Shown here: positions 34,608 through 42,310 of the stretch, piece after piece
How the letters are laid out: each line of letters starts with the position of its first letter
Position numbering within the stretch: the first letter of the stretch is position 1
Source of the DNA: 0-14-0-80-60-11 sp049322355
GTDB taxonomy: Bacteria; Desulfobacterota; Desulfobaccia; Desulfobaccales; 0-14-0-80-60-11
Assembly: GCA_049322355.1 (NCBI GenBank)
Contig: JBMORG010000010.1
Span: 124,001-188,000, forward strand
DNA length: 64,000 nucleotides
Reading direction: 5' to 3'
Made by a program: the position numbers and the translations under genes
Notes under the pieces: generated by a model
Told to the model about the DNA's origin: nothing
Seen by the model: only the letters and a program-made list of their open reading frames with translations
Databases searched by the model: none

Positions 34608-34951
34608 TACACAACGTCCTTGCTGGAAATGAGCACCCAGTTGTGACTGGGTGGTAATAACTGGGAAGAGAGGGAACCGAGGAAGGGTGGGCCCGGTACA
34701 CCTCAGCCACGGCCCGGGCCGCCGTCTCCTGCTGAGGCTCGACCTTCAGTCGCAGTTATTCCATGGCTAACCAACCATGAATGGATTCACCTTGTATTAT
34801 ACGCCAGATACAGCCATTTGGGAAGACCAAAAGGTGGAAGTAATAACGGAACTTGCAGCGAATAGACGTTTTTGCCAGGTTTGGGCACTGCCAACCTTTC
34901 CACCTTTATGAATTGAGGCGGGCAGTGCTCCACCCCATAGGGCTATCACGA
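34608..34951. other. Intergenic region with possible gene remnant
   Basis: A 344-base gap between two minus-strand genes. The minus strand from 34755 to about 34591 has an open frame of 55 codons with a coding-like stretch (LKVEPQQETAARAVAEVYRA) but no ATG/GTG at its start and a TAA just before; it may be a decayed gene or a coincidence. A TATAAT on the minus strand (34797-34802) could be a -10 for the radical SAM gene. Confidence 0.35.
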
Positions 34952-35617
34952 CTACTTGCTGAGTCTGGCTTCCACGGCGGGCCAGTTGATATTCTGAAAA
35001 AAAGCCTGAATGTAATCCCCCCTCTTCAGCCCATAGTCCGGAAGAAAGGCGTGTTCGAAGACGTCCATGATCAGGAGCGGATTGCCGCCCGCCAGGTGCC
35101 CGACGTCATGTTCGTTGATCCAGACATTGATGAGCCGCCCGGATTTGGGGTCCTCATAGAGCACCACCCAGCCAATACCCCGCATGCCCCCGGTGGCCTT
35201 GAAGTCCGCCACCCAGTTGTCGTAACTTCCAAAATTTTCTTCCAGGCGCTTCATGAGCTGGCTGTCTTTTTTCAGGGCTTCCTTGCCGCCCAGGTTGCCG
35301 AAATAAAGCTCATGAAGGCGCATGCCGTCAAATTCCCACCCCAGGCGGCGCTTTAGTTCCGCGTACGCCGGACTTGCCGTTTGATTCTGGGCGGCCATCT
35401 GCTGGAGTTGTTCCAACAGCAGGTTGGCGTTTTTCACATAGCCCTGGTACAGGGCGATGTGCAGGTCCAGCGCCTTGTCGCTGAAACCGGGCATGCCTTT
35501 TAACTTGCTAAAATCCTGGGCCTCATAGGGTTTGCCTCCCGTCTGCCCCTGGCCGCAGGCCAACAGGAACGCCACCACCATTATTCCTGCAACGCTGAAA
35601 ACTCGTAACTGCTGCAT
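34952..35617 (-). CDS. Lipoprotein Fe/Mn superoxide dismutase
   Basis: Iron/manganese superoxide dismutase exported as a lipoprotein, 221 residues. The N-terminus is a lipoprotein signal ending in LLAC (Cys near residue 21). SOD features follow: LHIALYQGYVKNANLL with the first metal His, RLHELYFGNLGG with the second, GIGWVVLYEDP, and NEHDVGHLAGG...IMDVFEHAFLPDY with the last Asp and His ligands. I placed the start at the ATG ending at 35617, with AAGGAGG just before it. It would protect the outer face of the inner membrane or the periplasm from superoxide during oxygen exposure. Confidence 0.86.
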   Translation of the reverse strand: MQQLRVFSVAGIMVVAFLLACGQGQTGGKPYEAQDFSKLKGMPGFSDKALDLHIALYQGYVKNANLLLEQLQQMAAQNQTASPAYAELKRRLGWEFDGMRLHELYFGNLGGKEALKKDSQLMKRLEENFGSYDNWVADFKATGGMRGIGWVVLYEDPKSGRLINVWINEHDVGHLAGGNPLLIMDVFEHAFLPDYGLKRGDYIQAFFQNINWPAVEARLSK

Positions 35618-35741
35618 GTGCCACCTCCTTTTACAACATATAGGCAACAATCGAACCATTGTCCAGGGATAGAGGCGTTTTTTAGAAGGAGAATCGACAG
35701 GATGGATTTTCGTTCTCGTTCCCAAGCTTCAGCTTTCTACT

Positions 35742-35795
35742 CGTTCCCAAGCTCCAGCTTGGGAACGCTATTATCCGGCAAACCTCTGGTTTGCC
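35742..35795. repeat. Composite REP unit, left of transposase
   Basis: A 26-bp palindrome with arms CGTTCCCAAGC and GCTTGGGAACG (35742-35767), a linker CTATTATCC, and a second hairpin GGCAAACC-TCT-GGTTTGCC (35777-35795). Five bases later the transposase gene ends. Read from the other strand the order is hairpin, GGATAATAG linker, REP. Confidence 0.82.
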
Positions 35796-35799
35796 ACCA

Positions 35800-36330
35800 C
35801 TAGCCTAATGCGTCCAATTCAATCAGGCCCTTCACCCCGGCATAATCCCTGGCGCTGGAGTAGACCCAATCTTCGGACCGCTCCACCACCCCAATTCGCA
35901 CCGGATTGTGATGCAGGTAATCGATCTTCTGATGCAGCATCTCTTCAGAGATAATCTGCTGGGGATGATTCCCCTCCTGCCAGACCTGATAAACACTTTT
36001 GCTCTTTGTAGGCTTCTTATTATACTGCAATTGGTTCAAGACCCAGGTCTTTTGATCCTGCTCCAACCGGGATATCAGGATCTTGGCGGTATAGCTTTTG
36101 AAATCCCGGATGATATGGGTCAATTTGTCATGGGCGACCATCAAATGAAGATGGTTGTCCATGATGACATAAGCATAAATCTTCAGGCCTTTATGCTGAC
36201 GGCAAAACCGGAGGGAGTCGATGAGAATGTCAAAGTAGGGTTTCCGGGTGAAGATGGGAATCCAGTTGACCACTGTGCAGGTGATGAAGTATGGGACGCC
36301 GGATTCTCTGATGGTGTAGCGGCTTCGCAT
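35800..36330 (-). CDS. REP-associated tyrosine transposase (RAYT, IS200-like)
   Basis: Single-strand DNA transposase/nuclease of the Y1 HUH family, 176 residues. The HUH motif is His60-Leu-His62 in MDNHLHLMV and the catalytic Tyr is likely Tyr80 in FKSYTAKIL. C-terminal HQKIDYLHHNPVRIGVVERSEDWVYSSARDY is the characteristic RAYT/transposase tail. It lacks a TnpB or resolvase partner and is flanked on both sides by mirror-image REP units, the arrangement of domesticated RAYTs that process REP sequences. The ATG ends at 36330. Confidence 0.9.
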   Translation of the reverse strand: MRSRYTIRESGVPYFITCTVVNWIPIFTRKPYFDILIDSLRFCRQHKGLKIYAYVIMDNHLHLMVAHDKLTHIIRDFKSYTAKILISRLEQDQKTWVLNQLQYNKKPTKSKSVYQVWQEGNHPQQIISEEMLHQKIDYLHHNPVRIGVVERSEDWVYSSARDYAGVKGLIELDALG

Positions 36331-36351
36331 GTGGCCTGGGGGCTATAAGGT

Positions 36352-36403
36352 GGCGAAGCAGAGCTTCGCCGGAAAATAGCATTCCCAAGCTGGAGCTTGG
36401 GAA
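36352..36403. repeat. Composite REP unit, right of transposase (inverted)
   Basis: Hairpin GGCGAAGC-AGA-GCTTCGCC (36352-36370), linker GGAAAATAGCA, then a REP palindrome with arms TTCCCAAGC and GCTTGGGAA (36382-36403). It is the inverted counterpart of the unit on the left of the transposase, with the linker conserved. Confidence 0.82.
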
Positions 36404-36436
36404 CGAGGTTAAAGGTTATTGATTTTGGGCAGTGCC

Positions 36437-36617
36437 CACCTGAAATGAACCGATCCAGGTCTATAAGTTCGACATGAACATGAGAACCCCTTGCCGTGGT
36501 CTTAGCGTCAGGGGTAAAACCGCCAGAAGATACAAAAATTCCTACATCGCCATCTTTTTGCAATAATCCCATTAGCTGGCGTACTTCTTGGACACTAGCA
36601 GGACTTTTGACTTTTTT
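36437..36617 (-). pseudogene. C-terminal remnant of an Mrr-type restriction endonuclease
   Basis: About 60 codons on the minus strand match the end of the Mrr catalytic domain: ASVQEVRQLMGLL, then GDVGIFVSSGGFTPDAKTTA and HVELIDLDRFI. The reading frame enters from one REP palindrome and runs out into another repeat region, so the N-terminal part with the first catalytic residues is missing. It is best read as a fragment left after repeat insertion or deletion. The assignment to Mrr rests on motif recall, not alignment. Confidence 0.65.
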
Positions 36618-36622
36618 TCCCT

Positions 36623-36676
36623 CGTTCCCAAGCTCCAGCTTGGGAACGCCACTATCAGACAAACCTCCAGGTTTGC
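36623..36676. repeat. Composite REP unit beside nrdJ
   Basis: REP palindrome with arms CGTTCCCAAGC/GCTTGGGAACG (36623-36648), a short linker with CTATCAGA, and a hairpin CAAACC-TCCA-GGTTTG (about 36660-36675). It is a direct copy of the unit at 35742-35795, so these two bracket the transposase and the mrr fragment. It ends about 30 bases from the nrdJ stop. Confidence 0.8.
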
Positions 36677-36706
36677 CACCGCTTAGCCCATGGCGCTTCC
36701 AAATTC

Positions 36707-38911
36707 CTAACTACATCTCGAAAACCCGCAACTCCGGCACACCAGGCAGCCGCCTTCGTGTTCCATGGCGCCGCCGCAGTCGGGGCAGGCGCCCATGGTG
36801 GCCAGCGTCGGGGCCGGGGGGTCCACTTCGGCCACGTGGGAGAGCACTTTGGCGATGGCGTCGGGGCAGGACAGGGTCTGGCTACCGTTGGTCCAGCAGG
36901 GGCTGGGGCAGCGGATGCCGGTGATCTGTTTGATGATGGCGTCGATCTTGACGCCGGAGCGCAAGGCCAGGGAAATCAGTCGGCCGGTGGACTCGATCTG
37001 GGAGGAGGCGCAGCCCCCGGTCTTGCCCATCTGGGCGAAGACCTCGCAGAAGCCGTATTCGTCCCGGTTCACGGTGACGTAGAGCTTGCCGCAGCCGGTG
37101 GTGATGAGTTCGGTGACCCCCATGGTGCGCTCGGGGCGGGGCCGGGGAGTGATGTACTGCATCTTGGCCTTGGGGCCGCCGAAGCTGAGCACCTGTTCTT
37201 CCCGGCTGCCGTCCCGGTAGATGGTCACGCCTTTCAGGCCCAGTTCGAAGGCCTTGAGATAGACTTCCCGCACGTCCTCGGCGGTGGCCTGCCGGGGGAA
37301 GTTCACCGTCTTGGATACGGCGTTGTCGGTGTATTTCTGGAACGCGGCCTGGAGTCGGATATGCCACTGGGGGGAGACCTCGTGGGCGGTGACAAAGAGC
37401 CGGCGCAGGTCTTGGGGGATTTCCTGGAAGTCCCGGATGGAGCCGGTTTGGGCGATGCGCTTCATAAGTTCGGGGCTATAGAAACCCCGGCTTTTGGCCT
37501 GTTCTTCGAAATAGGGGTGGACTTCCACCAGTTCGGTGCCTTCCAGCACCCGGCGCACAAAGGAGACCGCAAACAAGGGCTCGATGCCGCTGGAGCAGCC
37601 CGCGATGATGCTGATGGTGCCGGTGGGCGCGATGGTAGTGGTAGTGGCGTTGCGCATGCGGCCCATGCCGTTGCCGTCGTAGCGGCTGCCGGGGTAGGTC
37701 GCGAAATTGCCCCGCTGATCGGCCAGCGCGGCGGAGGCCGTCTTGGACTCCTCCTGAATAAAGGCCATGACCTTTTCCGCCACTTCCACGGCTTCTTCGG
37801 AGTTGTAGCGGATACCCAGCTTCAGGAGCATGTCGGCGAAACCCATGACCCCCAGGCCGATCTTCCGGGTTTCCAGGGTCTTTTCCCGGATGATGTCCAG
37901 GGGAAAGTGGTTGGCGTCGATGACGTTGTCCAGGAAGTGCACCGCGCCGTGGACCATTTCTTTAAGGGTTGGGTAATCAATCTGGCCGCCGGCCACCGCC
38001 TTGGCCAGGTTCAGGGACCCCAGATTGCAGGACTCGTACGGCAAAAGGGGCTGCTCGCCGCAGGGGTTGGTGGCTTCGATCTCACCCAGGTGGGGGATGG
38101 TATTGCTGCGGTTAAGCGCATCCAGGAAGATGATCCCGGGCTCGCCGGTGGACCAGGCGCTCTGGACGATGAGGTCGAAGATCTGGGCAGCGTTGACTTT
38201 TTTCACCTCCCGGCCGGTCCGGGGATTGATGAGAGGAAAGGGCCGGTCCTCTTGGGCCGCTTCCATAAAAGCGTCGGTCAAACCCACGGAGATATTGAAG
38301 TTGGTGAGGCGCTTGGTGTCGTTCTTACAGGTGATGAAGGCTTCGATATCCGGGTGGTCCACCCGCAGAATCCCCATATTGGCCCCCCGGCGGGTGCCCC
38401 CCTGCTTGATGGTTTCGGTGGCCACATCGAAAATGTTCATAAACGAGATGGGCCCCGAGGCCACCCCTTTGGTGGAAAGCACCGGGTCGTTGGCGGGCCG
38501 GATGCGGGAGAAGGAAAAGCCGGTGCCGCCGCCGGACTTGTGGATCAGGGCTGTCTGCTTCACCGCATCGAAGATGGACTCGATGTTATCGTCCACCGGC
38601 AGCACGAAGCAGGCGGAGAGTTGACCCAGTTCCCGGCCGGCGTTCATCAGGGTGGGGGAGTTGGGCATAAACTTGAGCGACGCCATGAGGTCGTAGAACT
38701 TGGCCGCGGTGGCGGCCACGTCCGCTTCGGGATCGTAGCGGCGATCGATCTCGGCGATGGTGTCGGCCACCCGGCGAAACATGTCCGGGGCCGCTTCGGT
38801 GGGCTCCCCGGTTTCGTCCTTCTTCAGATAGCGTTTCTTCAATACCACCAAGGCGTTATGGCTTAACGGCAGTTCCCCTGCGATCTCCCTGATTTCCCCC
38901 TGCGGCGCCAT
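36707..38911 (-). CDS. nrdJ: Adenosylcobalamin-dependent ribonucleotide reductase (class II)
   Basis: Makes deoxyribonucleotides with a B12 radical and works with or without oxygen. The 734-residue product has the class II barrel: MPNSPTLMNAGRELGQLSACFVLP with a redox Cys, HKSGGGTGFSFSRIRP, KQGGTRRGANMGILRVDHPDI, NPCGEQPLLPYESCNLGSLNL with the catalytic Cys and Glu, and APTGTISIIAGCSSGIEP. The C-terminus has a zinc-ribbon-like cluster (CPDCGGAMEHEGGCLVCRSC). AAGGAGG stands seven bases before the ATG. The promoter carries two NrdR-like boxes. No B12 riboswitch is seen upstream. Confidence 0.96.
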   Translation of the reverse strand: MAPQGEIREIAGELPLSHNALVVLKKRYLKKDETGEPTEAAPDMFRRVADTIAEIDRRYDPEADVAATAAKFYDLMASLKFMPNSPTLMNAGRELGQLSACFVLPVDDNIESIFDAVKQTALIHKSGGGTGFSFSRIRPANDPVLSTKGVASGPISFMNIFDVATETIKQGGTRRGANMGILRVDHPDIEAFITCKNDTKRLTNFNISVGLTDAFMEAAQEDRPFPLINPRTGREVKKVNAAQIFDLIVQSAWSTGEPGIIFLDALNRSNTIPHLGEIEATNPCGEQPLLPYESCNLGSLNLAKAVAGGQIDYPTLKEMVHGAVHFLDNVIDANHFPLDIIREKTLETRKIGLGVMGFADMLLKLGIRYNSEEAVEVAEKVMAFIQEESKTASAALADQRGNFATYPGSRYDGNGMGRMRNATTTTIAPTGTISIIAGCSSGIEPLFAVSFVRRVLEGTELVEVHPYFEEQAKSRGFYSPELMKRIAQTGSIRDFQEIPQDLRRLFVTAHEVSPQWHIRLQAAFQKYTDNAVSKTVNFPRQATAEDVREVYLKAFELGLKGVTIYRDGSREEQVLSFGGPKAKMQYITPRPRPERTMGVTELITTGCGKLYVTVNRDEYGFCEVFAQMGKTGGCASSQIESTGRLISLALRSGVKIDAIIKQITGIRCPSPCWTNGSQTLSCPDAIAKVLSHVAEVDPPAPTLATMGACPDCGGAMEHEGGCLVCRSCGFSRCS

Positions 38912-38957
38912 CGTTTCCTCCTTGAATTTGGGCGGTTGCCGAAATTCCTTTTAATAG

Positions 38958-39007
38958 CAATATCTTGTATTGGTAACTATATTAAAATACAATATCTTGG
39001 GTGTCAA
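38958..39007 (-). promoter_or_regulatory. nrdJ promoter with two NrdR-like boxes
   Basis: On the minus strand TTGACA (plus-strand 39002-39007), a 17-base spacer, and TAATAT (38979-38984) form a strong promoter. Two identical CAAGATATTG cores lie at 38990-38999 (inside the spacer) and 38958-38967 (just after the -10). Their 32-bp separation, three helical turns, is the hallmark of paired NrdR boxes. Confidence 0.8.
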
Positions 39008-39221
39008 GAAAAAATTTCTGACAATTTTCCAAATGACTAATGACTTAATAATACTATACAGATAATTAGTATAAATTGCAATGGCAGAGAGAATCGGCAT
39101 GAATCTTTTGAGCGGCAGAGACCTCCGCCCAGGGCGAGAGTCCAGGCCCCTGCCCCCCCAATTCAGTTGCCTTTTTGCCTCCACTGCGATATAAATTTGA
39201 TTAATACTCTTGTGATTATAG

Positions 39222-40214
39222 GTGGCAACCTTGAGCCAGAAGCAAATCGGCATCCTGGGCACCGGGGTGTATGTGCCGGAAGCGGTCCTGACCAACGAGG
39301 ACCTGGAAAAGATGGTGGAAACCACGGCCCAGTGGATCTTGGAACGCAGCGGCATTGAAGAGCGGCGCATTGCCGCCCCCCACGAGGACACCGTCAGCTT
39401 GGCAGCGGAAGCCAGCCGCCAGGCCCTTCAGGCTTCCGGTATCGAGCCGGAGCAGTTGAGCTACATTATCCTGGCTACCAATACTCCGCCCCACTTCTTC
39501 CCCGCCGGAGCCATCCGGGTCCAGGAGGAGTTGGGGATTGGCGGGCAGGCTGCGGCCTTTGATCTTCAGGCAGGCTGTTGCGGGTTTAACTACGCCCTGT
39601 ACGTGGGGGAGCGCCTGGTGGCCCCGGAAGGCAAATATGCCCTGGCCATCGGCAGCGATGTCTGCTCCCGTTTTACGGACTGGACCGACCGGGGCACCTG
39701 CGTACTGTTCGGCGACGGCGCTGGCGCTGTGGTCATCGGTCCCAGCGACCAGGGCCGCATCATCAATTCTTTTATCGCTTCCCAATTGAATGAAAAACTC
39801 TATTGCCATACCGCATTTGATAAAGAAGTGAGTCCCTTTGTACCTCCGCAAACCCATTCTCCCCGGCACTTCCTTCGGATGGACGGCCCGGAGATCTTTA
39901 AATTCGCAGTGAACGCCGTGAAGGTTTCCATCCCCCGGGTCCTGGAGAAGGCCGGCATAACCCGGGAAGAGATCGATTATCTGATTATTCATCAAGGAAA
40001 CTACCGCATCTTGGAGGCCGGGGCCAAATTCGCCCGGGTACCCATGGACAAGGTTTACGTCAATATCCATCGCTATGGCAACACCTCCGCGGCCTCGGTG
40101 CCCATCGCCCTGCATGAAGCTTTGCAGGAAGGTAAAATCAAGCCGGGCGACAAGGTGTTGCTTATCAGTTTCGGGGCCGGAGCCACCTGGGGGGGGACGC
40201 TTCTGGAGTGGTAG
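39222..40214 (+). CDS. fabH: 3-oxoacyl-ACP synthase III (FabH-like)
   Basis: Condensing enzyme of the thiolase fold, 330 residues, that joins an acyl-CoA to malonyl-ACP to start fatty-acid chains, or a relative. The triad is visible: Cys119 in DLQAGCCGFNYAL, the His in YLIIHQGNYRIL, and the Asn in NIHRYGNTSAAS. The GTG at 39222 begins MATLSQKQIGILGTGVYVPE, the expected N-terminus. No other fatty-acid genes are adjacent, so a specialised role (a non-FabH KAS III) remains possible. A hairpin terminator follows. Confidence 0.88.
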   Translation: MATLSQKQIGILGTGVYVPEAVLTNEDLEKMVETTAQWILERSGIEERRIAAPHEDTVSLAAEASRQALQASGIEPEQLSYIILATNTPPHFFPAGAIRVQEELGIGGQAAAFDLQAGCCGFNYALYVGERLVAPEGKYALAIGSDVCSRFTDWTDRGTCVLFGDGAGAVVIGPSDQGRIINSFIASQLNEKLYCHTAFDKEVSPFVPPQTHSPRHFLRMDGPEIFKFAVNAVKVSIPRVLEKAGITREEIDYLIIHQGNYRILEAGAKFARVPMDKVYVNIHRYGNTSAASVPIALHEALQEGKIKPGDKVLLISFGAGATWGGTLLEW

Positions 40215-40220
40215 GAAAGC

Positions 40221-40460
40221 AGGGATTAGGGGTTAGGGGTTAGGGGTTAGGGACCAGGGGTCAGGATAGCCAGCAACTCCTTAGCCTTCGAATTACTATC
40301 AGCACAAGGAATGATGAATGAAAAAGCGAAGGGGCGGATTAACCCGCCCCTATTATTTTTCCTAACTATTTTCCACTTTGGGCCTCAGGACCGTGTGGTT
40401 AATGACCAGACTCGGTGTAATCTTTACTGACCCCTGCCCCCTGGCCCCTGATCCCTAACC
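40221..40460. repeat. Inverted TTAGGGG repeats flanking a terminator
   Basis: Four tandem TTAGGGG-like heptamers (40223-40251) followed by ACCAGGGGTCAGG are mirrored at 40425-40460 by the complement TGACCCCTGCC...ATCCCTAACC. The two arms enclose about 155 bases that hold the FabH terminator. The repeat resembles telomeric sequence only by base composition. Confidence 0.55.
40330..40360 (+). terminator. Intrinsic terminator after fabH
   Basis: Arms AGGGGCGG and CCGCCCCT (8 bp, six-base loop) followed by ATTATTTTT. The same AGGGGCGG core occurs in the palindromic repeat family of this window. Confidence 0.65.
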
Positions 40461-41263
40461 TACATAATCCTGATCCCCGAGGGCTTTTCCGGAGGGGTTT
40501 CCGCAGGTGGAGCCGGTTTTTCCGCAGGAGCCGATGCCGGTTTCTCCGGCTTTGACGGCTTCTCCGTCTTCACCGGTTTTTCTGGCTTTTCGGCCTTCTC
40601 CGGTTTCAGCGGTTTTTCGGGTTTAGCTGGCTTCTCCGGGGGCGGCGCCTCTTCTTCCGTCGGTTTGGCCGGTTTGGCCGGCTTGGCCTCTTCCGGCTTT
40701 TTCTTAATAGCCGGCGTTGGAGCTTCTGCGGGTTTGGCGGGTTTGGGTTTCTCCACCGCCGGAGGTTTCTCCACCGCAGGGGGTTTTTCCACCGCCGGAG
40801 GTTTAACCGGGGTCGGCTTCGCTTTTTCGGGCTTTTCCGGAAGCGGCGGCGCAGTCACCTCCGGGATAGTTGTTGGGGACGGCGCGACTTCCGGCGCCGC
40901 AGCCACCGGGGAGGCCGCGAGATAGCGGGAACTCACCCAGCCAATAGTGCCGTCCCGCTTGACCCTGATCTGGGCCCAATCCGCGGCGTCGCCTATTTTC
41001 TCCACTTCTTCGTTGCGGTCCAAAACCGCAATCTTGGGACAATCCATTCCGGGGCAGGCCCGCAGGTTGAGGCGGTTGACAGCCACATAGAGCGTGGGTT
41101 TAGCGACCTGCACCGGAGCCGGCGCCGGGGCCGGCGTACTGGGAGCCGGGGGCGGCGTGTACACCGGCTGAGGAAATAAGCTCTGACAGCCTGTCAAGCA
41201 CCAGACCATGCCCAAGCCCAACCCCAAGGCGCCCCAGGATTTACGAATATCCGCTACCCCCAC
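40460..41263 (-). CDS. SH3-domain lipoprotein with Lys/Pro/Glu-rich tail
   Basis: Predicted lipoprotein of 267 residues. The signal peptide ends in LTGC (Cys near residue 26). After a Pro/Ala linker comes a bacterial SH3 domain (about 57-117: YVAVNRLNLRACPGMDCPKIAVL through GWVSSRYL), which usually binds peptidoglycan. The rest is low-complexity repeats of EKPxKPEKP and three exact PPAVEK units, probably an extended spacer across the periplasm. The GTG at 41263 is the best start. The zinc-ribbon gene lies seven bases upstream, so they form an operon. Confidence 0.78.
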   Translation of the reverse strand: MGVADIRKSWGALGLGLGMVWCLTGCQSLFPQPVYTPPPAPSTPAPAPAPVQVAKPTLYVAVNRLNLRACPGMDCPKIAVLDRNEEVEKIGDAADWAQIRVKRDGTIGWVSSRYLAASPVAAAPEVAPSPTTIPEVTAPPLPEKPEKAKPTPVKPPAVEKPPAVEKPPAVEKPKPAKPAEAPTPAIKKKPEEAKPAKPAKPTEEEAPPPEKPAKPEKPLKPEKAEKPEKPVKTEKPSKPEKPASAPAEKPAPPAETPPEKPSGIRIM

Positions 41264-41269
41264 TTCTCT

Positions 41270-42019
41270 TTATCCCCCTGCGATTTCTTTGCTATCCCGA
41301 ATTTTCCAGCCTCCCGGCCCATCCTCCAAAACAATTTTGTAGCTTTGCCGCACCAGGGTGTAATCGTGGCTGCGGTGATCATAGAGCTGGATATTCCAGA
41401 TGATATCTGCGGTGGCTTGCTTATCGCTCAACCGTTGAACATTGGAAATGCGATAGGAAACTTCTTTGATATCGTAGTTTTTCCACAGCTCCAGTTGACG
41501 GTTCTCAAGCTGCCCCAGATGAGGATAGGAGGAATTATAGCAACTGAGCCATTTGTTGATGTCTTTGTTAAGATGGGCGGAACGGATCTTTTCAGAAATT
41601 TTTTCCACTTCCCGGCGCAGGTCGTCCTGCGGTGACGACGTGGTGGGGACTTTAGTAATGGGCACCCGGGCTGGAAGATAACGCCAGAGATAAACCCCGC
41701 CCAGGATAACCAGGACCAGGGCGATGAGGGACAGAAAACGGCCAGGGCGCCGTTGGCGGCGACGAGCCATAGATTCAGGTCTCCGAGGATAAAAGAGCGG
41801 CGGCTTGGCGGGGGCTTCTTCCCCTTCGGGGGTAATCCGGGCCACTCGCAACGGCAAACCGCATTCGGTACAAAATTTTTGTCCAGGAAAGGTCAGGGTG
41901 GCGCAGCGGGCGCAGGATCGGGCCCCGGCACTGTCAGAGCCTTTTAACAATTGGCCGCAGCGCTGACAAAAACGGTGTTCCTCTCCGTGGACTAACTGGC
42001 ATTGACTGCAATACGGCAT
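41270..42019 (-). CDS. Double zinc-ribbon membrane protein, NTF2-like tail
   Basis: Protein of 249 residues. Two CxxC...CxxC zinc ribbons fill the N-terminus (CSQCQLVHGEEHRFCQRC and CARCATLTFPGQKFCTEC), then a basic linker, one membrane span (FLSLIALVLVILGGVYLW, about 93-110), and an outside domain with an NTF2/SnoaL-like pattern (WLSCYNSSYPHL, ADIIWNIQLYDH, GGWKIRDSKEI). This layout places the ribbons in the cytoplasm and the sensor-like domain in the periplasm. Function unknown; it is paired with the SH3 lipoprotein. Confidence 0.75.
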   Translation of the reverse strand: MPYCSQCQLVHGEEHRFCQRCGQLLKGSDSAGARSCARCATLTFPGQKFCTECGLPLRVARITPEGEEAPAKPPLFYPRRPESMARRRQRRPGRFLSLIALVLVILGGVYLWRYLPARVPITKVPTTSSPQDDLRREVEKISEKIRSAHLNKDINKWLSCYNSSYPHLGQLENRQLELWKNYDIKEVSYRISNVQRLSDKQATADIIWNIQLYDHRSHDYTLVRQSYKIVLEDGPGGWKIRDSKEIAGG

Positions 42020-42252
42020 AGATTTCCACCAACAGATTAATAAATTTGTCTACCATATTCTCCGGCCAAAGCAAAGGAAATTAGATTCGGGTATGGGGTG
42101 GGGATTTTCAGGTAGCGTCCAGGATCCAAGATGCGATAGGCTAAAAACCGACAATGGCCTAATTATGGTTCTTGATGATTCATGAAAGAAGATATCTGAT
42201 TTGGGAGGATTGGGGCAATTTTTCCCAACTGGATATTTCTCTATCAGAGGTC

Positions 42253-42281
42253 TTGACAGGGCTGGAATGAAAAGATAAATA
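42253..42281 (+). promoter_or_regulatory. Predicted promoter of rplM-rpsI
   Basis: TTGACA (42253-42258), 17-base spacer, then TAAATA (42276-42281). It lies 30 bases before the rplM start in an otherwise featureless 291-base gap. Confidence 0.5.
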
Positions 42282-42310
42282 TATATGGTTATTTTTCAGG
42301 AGCAAACCCA

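Noticed and set aside
36758..38866. A 702-codon plus-strand open frame opposite nrdJ
   Set aside because: It is the antisense of a highly conserved gene; its Gly/Ala/His-rich product has no domain and results from the G/C-rich third positions of nrdJ.
38912..39221. Cobalamin riboswitch before nrdJ
   Set aside because: None of the conserved aptamer blocks is present; the gap is explained by the promoter and NrdR-like boxes.
40221..40262. CRISPR or telomere interpretation of the TTAGGGG array
   Set aside because: Units are seven bases with no spacers, and a bacterial internal location excludes a telomere; no CRISPR array was found anywhere in the window.
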